Shown: piece by piece, positions 60,149 to 64,000 of the stretch
Layout: every line of letters begins with the position of its first letter
Position numbering within the stretch: the first letter of the stretch is position 1
Source: Anabaena sp. PCC 7108
GTDB lineage: Bacteria; Cyanobacteriota; Cyanobacteriia; Cyanobacteriales; Nostocaceae
Direction: 5' to 3'
Length of the DNA: 64,000 bases
Assembly: GCF_000332135.1 (NCBI RefSeq)
Contig: NZ_KB235896.1
Span: 1,747,403 to 1,811,402 of the forward strand
Translations under genes and position numbers: made by a program
Notes under the pieces: generated by a model
The model's database searches: none
What the model saw: the letters and a program-made list of their open reading frames with translations, nothing else
Told to the model about the DNA's origin: nothing

Positions 60149-60400
60149 TTAGTAGCCGTAACCGTTGCTGTAACCGTTGCTGTGGCTGTAAGATTTAGCT
60201 AAGTAGGCGATATGACCAACTGCATATACATTCACGAAGGCTTCAGCCAATTTTCCGAATGTAGACATATCACTGACATGGCTACCATAAGATCCACCAT
60301 AAATGGAATTGACATCGGTCATTTCGTTGAGAAAACTTTCAGAATCTTGGAAGAGTTCAGAACCTGTTGCTTGTAATTCAGAGAGTTTAATACTTGCCAT
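60149..60400 (-). CDS. RiPP-like precursor peptide 1 (Cys-free, double-glycine leader)
   Basis: 83 residues, first in the array. Leader MASIKLSELQATGSELFQDS, ESFLNEMTDVNSIYGG. Core begins SYGSHVSDMSTFG, then KLAEAFVNVYAVGHIAYLAK and the SYSHSNGYSNGYGY tail. No cysteine. AGGAGG stands six bases before the ATG. Upstream, about 60401-60755 holds no gene, so the operon promoter must lie there. Inferred order of the transcript: precursors 1-3, hairpin, divergent peptide, kinase, HopA1. Confidence 0.85.
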   Translation of the reverse strand: MASIKLSELQATGSELFQDSESFLNEMTDVNSIYGGSYGSHVSDMSTFGKLAEAFVNVYAVGHIAYLAKSYSHSNGYSNGYGY

Positions 60401-60680
60401 GATTTCCTCCTAAAAGACTGGTGTCAGTCGGTGTAATTGGTGGGTCAGTTAAGTTTCACTTCGCTTAACCGATACTCCTATTTTTATTCGGGAAACTCTA
60501 GAAAATCAATGTTTAGTTCTAGCTTTATTAGACATTAGTCATGAATTTATGTCTTTTTCTTAAACAAGAATTATTCTAGATCATAACTTTTGAAAGTTAG
60601 TCAACATCCACATAATATCGACATAATTTAAATATGTATCATCCAGAAGACTTTCAACTCTGTCACCTGCTATAAAAAAA
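60401..60680. promoter_or_regulatory. Promoter region of the precursor array
   Basis: Gene-free spacer with GTTAAG-cgaagtgaaa-CTTAAC and GACTG...CAGTC hairpins in the leader just before precursor 1. A TAGAAT -10-like hexamer is seen near 60573 on the minus strand, but no sure -35. Confidence 0.4.
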
Positions 60681-60719
60681 ATCGTGTGTTCTCATATTTA
60701 TTAGAATATGAACACACGA
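60681..60719 (-). terminator. Strong Rho-independent terminator after the 60756 peptide gene
   Basis: TCGTGTGTTC-TCATATT and AATATGA-ACACACGA form a long near-perfect stem. On the minus strand it is followed by eight T. It isolates the 60756-60989 gene from the precursor array. Confidence 0.85.
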
Positions 60720-60755
60720 ATTATTAAGAATTAGTTTGATTATCAAGCAAAAATT

Positions 60756-60989
60756 TCAAAAATTCATTCCTTGCCGTAAATTTTTAAGTGTTTCATCTAT
60801 TTCTGTTCTCCAAATGGCGATATTACCATTGACTTCTTTCATAACTTCTGCAAAATTATTCCTAGTTGCTGTATTTTCATCTTCTCCCATTTGGATTCCA
60901 CCTTTAATCGTCCTCATTTCCCTCAAGCTTAATTCATTAAGCATCTGTACTTTACTACTAGGGCATAAGTCATAAATTTTGATGTTCAT
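60756..60989 (-). CDS. Second type of GG-leader peptide, bacteriocin-like
   Basis: 77 residues from the ATG at 60989, chosen because AAGGAGGTGA stands about seven bases upstream; the ATG at 61043 would put this site inside the gene. Leader of 31 residues, MNIKIYDLCPSSKVQMLNEL, SLREMRTIKGG, matches the classical bacteriocin leader pattern (L-x-E-L-S-x-x-E-M-x-x-I-x-G-G). The mature part of about 46 residues is charged and soluble (IQMGEDENTATRNNFAEVMK...) and has no cysteine; the only Cys is in the leader. It differs from precursors 1-3 in both leader and core. It is monocistronic, closed by the terminator at 60681-60719. Inferred: another cargo of the same exporter. Confidence 0.75.
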   Translation of the reverse strand: MNIKIYDLCPSSKVQMLNELSLREMRTIKGGIQMGEDENTATRNNFAEVMKEVNGNIAIWRTEIDETLKNLRQGMNF

Positions 60990-61243
60990 ATTTGAATCAC
61001 CTCCTTCCATGCTGTTTTGGATAGAATTCAAGCACATTTTCAAAAATCCTGCTCTTATATTTTGAACTCGTATCTTATAAATTCAAGGTTTTCAGAGTAA
61101 TTTTCAAGACAGAATTTCAGGAATTTGGTCTGCAAAACTGATGGTTTTTGAGAATTTAAATTTTATATAAATAAAGGCGCGAACAATCGCGCCTACATTG
61201 ATTAGCTAACAGCAAATAGTTTGAATTAATTCTGGGCTTGGGT

Positions 61244-62710
61244 TTAGGAAGCAGGAATCGTTATATCTATTGGTGTCACCTTTGCTGTTAACTCTGTTAA
61301 GGGAGGTTGAATGGCGGTTTGATTACCCACCACTAGAGTGACTAAATTTTCGGGCTTGAGGTATTTTTGTGCTACTCGTTTGACATCTGCTGTTTTTGTG
61401 GTGGTGACGGCTTTTTGGTAGCGAAACAGAAAATCAGCCGGATAACCATAATATTCGTAGCGCATCAACCGTGATAAAGTTTGGGCTGGGTCTTGAAAAT
61501 TGAACACAAACGAGTTGAGTGTAGACTCTTTAGCAAATTTCAATTCTTTTTCTGTTACTTTTTCAGTTTGCAGACGTTTAATTTCTGTTTGCAAAGCTTT
61601 GATAAACTGGACTGTAGCATCAGAGCGAGTTTGTCCACCGGCGATAAACATTCCAGGATAATCGAAGCGGGGACTCCACATACCATATACAGAGTAAGCT
61701 AAACCTTGGCGCGATCGCACTTCATTAAATAATCTCCCCCCAAATCCATTTAATACCCCATTCATTACATCTAAGGCTGCATAGTCAGGACTATCGAACT
61801 TTCCACCTAGATGTCCAAGAAGAATATTACTCTGTGTCAGTTGGGGTTGATTCACAAAAAATACCCCACCTAAATTAGCTGGTGACACTGCTGGTAATTG
61901 GGGTTTAGCGATTTTAGAGTTGGGTTTCCAATCGCCAAATTGACTTTGAATGAGCGATCGCATTTTTTTGGCGTTAAAATCTCCCACAATCCCTAAAATC
62001 ATATTATTGGGATGAAAGTATTCCTGGTAAAACTTCAGCAAATCCTCACGGGTAACTTTATCCAACGTCGCATATTCGACAGTACGAGCATAGGGACTAT
62101 TTTGGCCATAGATTAATTTCCGCAGTTCCCGGCTGGCAATACTGCTAGGATTATCATTGCGCCGAGCAATACCACCTTTAGCCTGGGCTTTGATAAAATC
62201 CAACTTTTCTTGAGCAAAAGCTGGTTCTCGCAACACCTCAGCAAATAGCCCAAACACCGTTTCTAAATCTTCACTCAAACTGTCAAAACTAGCACTACCA
62301 GCAGCTTCACTCATACTAGTTTCTACTGAAGCCGCCCGTTGTTCCAATATCTCATTTAACTCATCAGGTGAATGCTTGAGAGTTCCACCAGTTCTCATTA
62401 CTGAACCCACAAGATCAGCTAAACCAGTTTTCTCACCGGCTTCCCAACGGCTACCTGTCCTCACAAGCGCCGTACCACTCACCAAAGGTAGCTCATGATC
62501 TTCCATTAAATACACTACCAAACCGTTATCCAGTACAAACCGTTCATACTTAGGTAACTTAATTTCCGGTAAAGGTGCAAACTGTAAATCACTGTAATGT
62601 TTTGCTGCTGCTGTCGCCGCCCAAGAAAAATTAAACGTTAACAGTAAAGCAATCACCAAAGCCGAAACAAACCGCCAACTCTTGGAAAACTTCAATTTCT
62701 TACCCTTCAT
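61244..62710 (-). CDS. M16-family protein, exported non-catalytic subunit
   Basis: 488 residues. N-terminal signal peptide or anchor (RFVSALVIALLLTFNFSWAA, then TAAA). The M16 fold is complete (NGLVVYLMEDHELPLVSGTA, EKTGLADLVGSVMRTGG, HPNNMILGIVGDFNAKKM and FGGRLFNEVRSRQGLAYSVY), but the zinc motif position reads GLADLVGSV, without HxxEH. Inferred: inactive partner of the next gene upstream on the strand (62958), parallel to the pair at 23108/24436, but in this case targeted to the envelope. Confidence 0.9.
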   Translation of the reverse strand: MKGKKLKFSKSWRFVSALVIALLLTFNFSWAATAAAKHYSDLQFAPLPEIKLPKYERFVLDNGLVVYLMEDHELPLVSGTALVRTGSRWEAGEKTGLADLVGSVMRTGGTLKHSPDELNEILEQRAASVETSMSEAAGSASFDSLSEDLETVFGLFAEVLREPAFAQEKLDFIKAQAKGGIARRNDNPSSIASRELRKLIYGQNSPYARTVEYATLDKVTREDLLKFYQEYFHPNNMILGIVGDFNAKKMRSLIQSQFGDWKPNSKIAKPQLPAVSPANLGGVFFVNQPQLTQSNILLGHLGGKFDSPDYAALDVMNGVLNGFGGRLFNEVRSRQGLAYSVYGMWSPRFDYPGMFIAGGQTRSDATVQFIKALQTEIKRLQTEKVTEKELKFAKESTLNSFVFNFQDPAQTLSRLMRYEYYGYPADFLFRYQKAVTTTKTADVKRVAQKYLKPENLVTLVVGNQTAIQPPLTELTAKVTPIDITIPAS

Positions 62711-62746
62711 CTTTCTACTCTTGTTCTATTAGAAGAATATGGATGA

Positions 62747-62910
62747 AATGAACCGCGAAGGCGCGAAGGACGCGAAGAAAGAAAGAAGGAAAGAAGGAAA
62801 GAAGGAAGATTCAGTAATCTTACACTGGGAAGGGAGTAACAAGGCTTACGCAAAATCTCTTTTCAGCCCTCTTATCTTTGCGATCTTTGCGTCTTTGCGG
62901 TTTATTCTTC
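62747..62910. repeat. Imperfect palindromic repeat between the two M16 genes
   Basis: AACCGCGAAGGCGCGAAGGA at one end and CTTTGCGTCTTTGCGGTTT at the other are roughly complementary; the centre has GAAGGAAA tandem units. It is a dispersed repeat of the type common in Nostocales. A short open frame across it is an artefact of the repeat. Confidence 0.65.
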
Positions 62911-62957
62911 CGTATATCACTGCGTAACAGCTTATCTAAGTACCCAATTAGCAATCC

Positions 62958-64000
62958 TTATGATTGCTTCGACAACAACTTACCAACCGTCCGATTTTCC
63001 GGCGTAAATGTCGTTTGCGCTACCCGCTGAATATCCGCAGGAGTAACCGCCGCAATGTCATCTAACTGCTTAAACAAATTCCGCCAAGAACCAGTTTTTA
63101 CTTCATATTCCAATAGTTGCTGCGCCATTCCCATATTGGAATCTAGACTTCGCAATAAACTAGCCCTCGCTTGAGTCTTAACGCGCTGTAACTCAATATC
63201 CGTGACAGGCTGGGTTTTCAAACTCTCAATTTCCTGCTTTAAAGCCACCGCCAATTCATCAACTGTGTGACCGGGAGCAGTGAGAGCATAAAATAACATC
63301 AAATTGGGGTATTTATCCCCCGGAAAGCCGCTGGAACCTTGAGCAGCTAGAGCTAAACGCTGTTTTTCTACCAATGACTTATACAATCTTGAGGTGCGTC
63401 CATCACTCAATAAACTACCAATAATTTCATAAACTGCATTATCAGGATGAGTAACTGCTGGACGGTGATAACCTTCTAAATACCAAGGTTGAGAAGGTAG
63501 TTGTAAGGTAAGTTCCCTGGTTTCGGTTTGCTTTGGTTCTGTGGGAATTTTGGGCTGGGCTTTAGGTTTAGCTTGATAACGCCCAAAGTAAACTTGTGCT
63601 AATTTTTTTACCTCAGTCGGGTTAACATCGCCGACAATAGCGATCGTTAAGTTGCTGGGGACATAGTAATTGTCAAAAAATTGCCTGACATTTTGCGGTG
63701 TTAAATTACGAATATCTTCGTCGTAACCAATCACCGGTCGTCTGTAGGGATGGACTTTGAAAGCAGTATCGATAAATTTCTCAATCATTAAGCCGATAGG
63801 AGAGTTTTCTACTCGCATTCGGCGTTCTTCCAAAATTACATCTTTTTCTTTATAAAACTCCCGAAAGACAGGTTCTAAAAATCGATCTGATTCCAGAGAC
63901 ATCCACAATTCCAACTTATTAGCAGGAAAACTGTAAAAATAACGGGTTGCTTCCCCTGATGTATTGGCGTTTAAGCCTACTCCTCCCGCTTGCTCAACAA
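62958..64000 (-). CDS. M16-family peptidase, catalytic-type subunit (5' end outside window)
   Basis: The frame is open to the window edge (reading VEQAGGVGLNANTSGEATRY before FYSFPANKLELWMSLESDRF), so the N-terminus and the zinc HxxEH motif lie beyond 64000; the TTG at 63914 is not the start. Visible parts: KEKDVILEERRMRVENSPIG, which holds the third zinc ligand Glu of M16 enzymes, YVPSNLTIAIVGDVNPTEV and LLSDGRTSRLYKSLVEKQRL. Inferred: active partner of the exported inactive subunit downstream. Confidence 0.9.
   Translation of the reverse strand, partial: VEQAGGVGLNANTSGEATRYFYSFPANKLELWMSLESDRFLEPVFREFYKEKDVILEERRMRVENSPIGLMIEKFIDTAFKVHPYRRPVIGYDEDIRNLTPQNVRQFFDNYYVPSNLTIAIVGDVNPTEVKKLAQVYFGRYQAKPKAQPKIPTEPKQTETRELTLQLPSQPWYLEGYHRPAVTHPDNAVYEIIGSLLSDGRTSRLYKSLVEKQRLALAAQGSSGFPGDKYPNLMLFYALTAPGHTVDELAVALKQEIESLKTQPVTDIELQRVKTQARASLLRSLDSNMGMAQQLLEYEVKTGSWRNLFKQLDDIAAVTPADIQRVAQTTFTPENRTVGKLLSKQS

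Noticed and set aside
56718-60400. Calling the cluster a class V lanthipeptide cluster
   Set aside because: None of the four precursors beside the enzymes has a cysteine, so lanthionine rings cannot form. Only the enzyme pair is shared with that class.
62739-62927. 62-residue open frame between the M16 genes
   Set aside because: It consists of a known type of dispersed repeat and GAAGGAAA tandem units; the translated sequence is low-complexity Lys/Glu/Arg.

Overview
The window comes from a filamentous, very probably heterocyst-forming cyanobacterium (Nostocales type). The evidence is: HIP1 octamers (GCGATCGC, e.g. around 9997, 10756, 18580, 23763, 43203), two HetP-family heterocyst-commitment genes, a purK gene followed by a 6S-RNA-like transcript, an InrS-type nickel sensor, HhoA-type HtrA, MenH, AT-rich spacers and many short palindromic repeats. 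No rRNA, tRNA or CRISPR array was recognised.

Layout. 1-5.1 kb: 3' end of a large Calx-beta/FG-GAP/PA14-like/M23 secreted protein, a REP-associated transposase flanked by its likely REP palindromes, and a histidine phosphatase. 5.2-8.6 kb: a toxin-antitoxin island with ParDE (toxin broken by one stop codon), HigBA and two DUF433/DUF5615 pairs, separated by small repeats. 8.6-20.1 kb: DUF937 protein, DUF697 GTPase, two convergent Ser/Thr kinases, a rhomboid homologue without catalytic residues and a 1014-residue membrane protein with internal repeats. 20.9-44.5 kb: mostly housekeeping. It holds pentapeptide protein-purK-6S RNA, an M16 protease pair, peptidoglycan-binding and holin-like proteins, CbiG C-terminal domain, ankyrin protein, DUF4079, DUF1997, SDR, lysozyme-like protein, menH, inrS, htrA, hydantoinase A/B split by a Uma2 gene, HicAB, and GH116 glucosidase. 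44.5-49.4 kb: almost gene-free DNA with terminator-like hairpins, one unrecognised gene and the first hetP-like gene.

49.4-61.0 kb is the most interesting part. A rightward operon encodes an IS630-like HTH protein without transposase catalytic domain, a C39-peptidase ABC exporter with an N-terminal cyclic-nucleotide-binding-like domain, a HlyD-type adaptor and a cytoplasmic parvulin-type isomerase. Facing it on the minus strand are three tandem precursor-peptide genes and a fourth divergent one, all with double-glycine leaders and no cysteine, then an APH-like kinase and a HopA1-like protein, then a second hetP-like gene. Kinase plus HopA1 is the dehydration pair known from class V lanthipeptides and thioamitides. 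Because the peptides have no cysteine, the product cannot be an ordinary lanthipeptide. The exporter would cut at GG and secrete the modified peptide. A further GG-leader peptide gene (60756-60989) sits behind its own strong terminator. 61.2-64 kb: a second M16 protease pair, cut by the window edge.

The window is also rich in small mobile repeats. One MITE-like family (GGCGTTGC...GCAACGCC) has two copies flanked by perfect 8-bp target duplications. Functions of the RiPP-like system and the link to heterocyst development are inference. Gene families are recognised by eye from motifs, not by database search.
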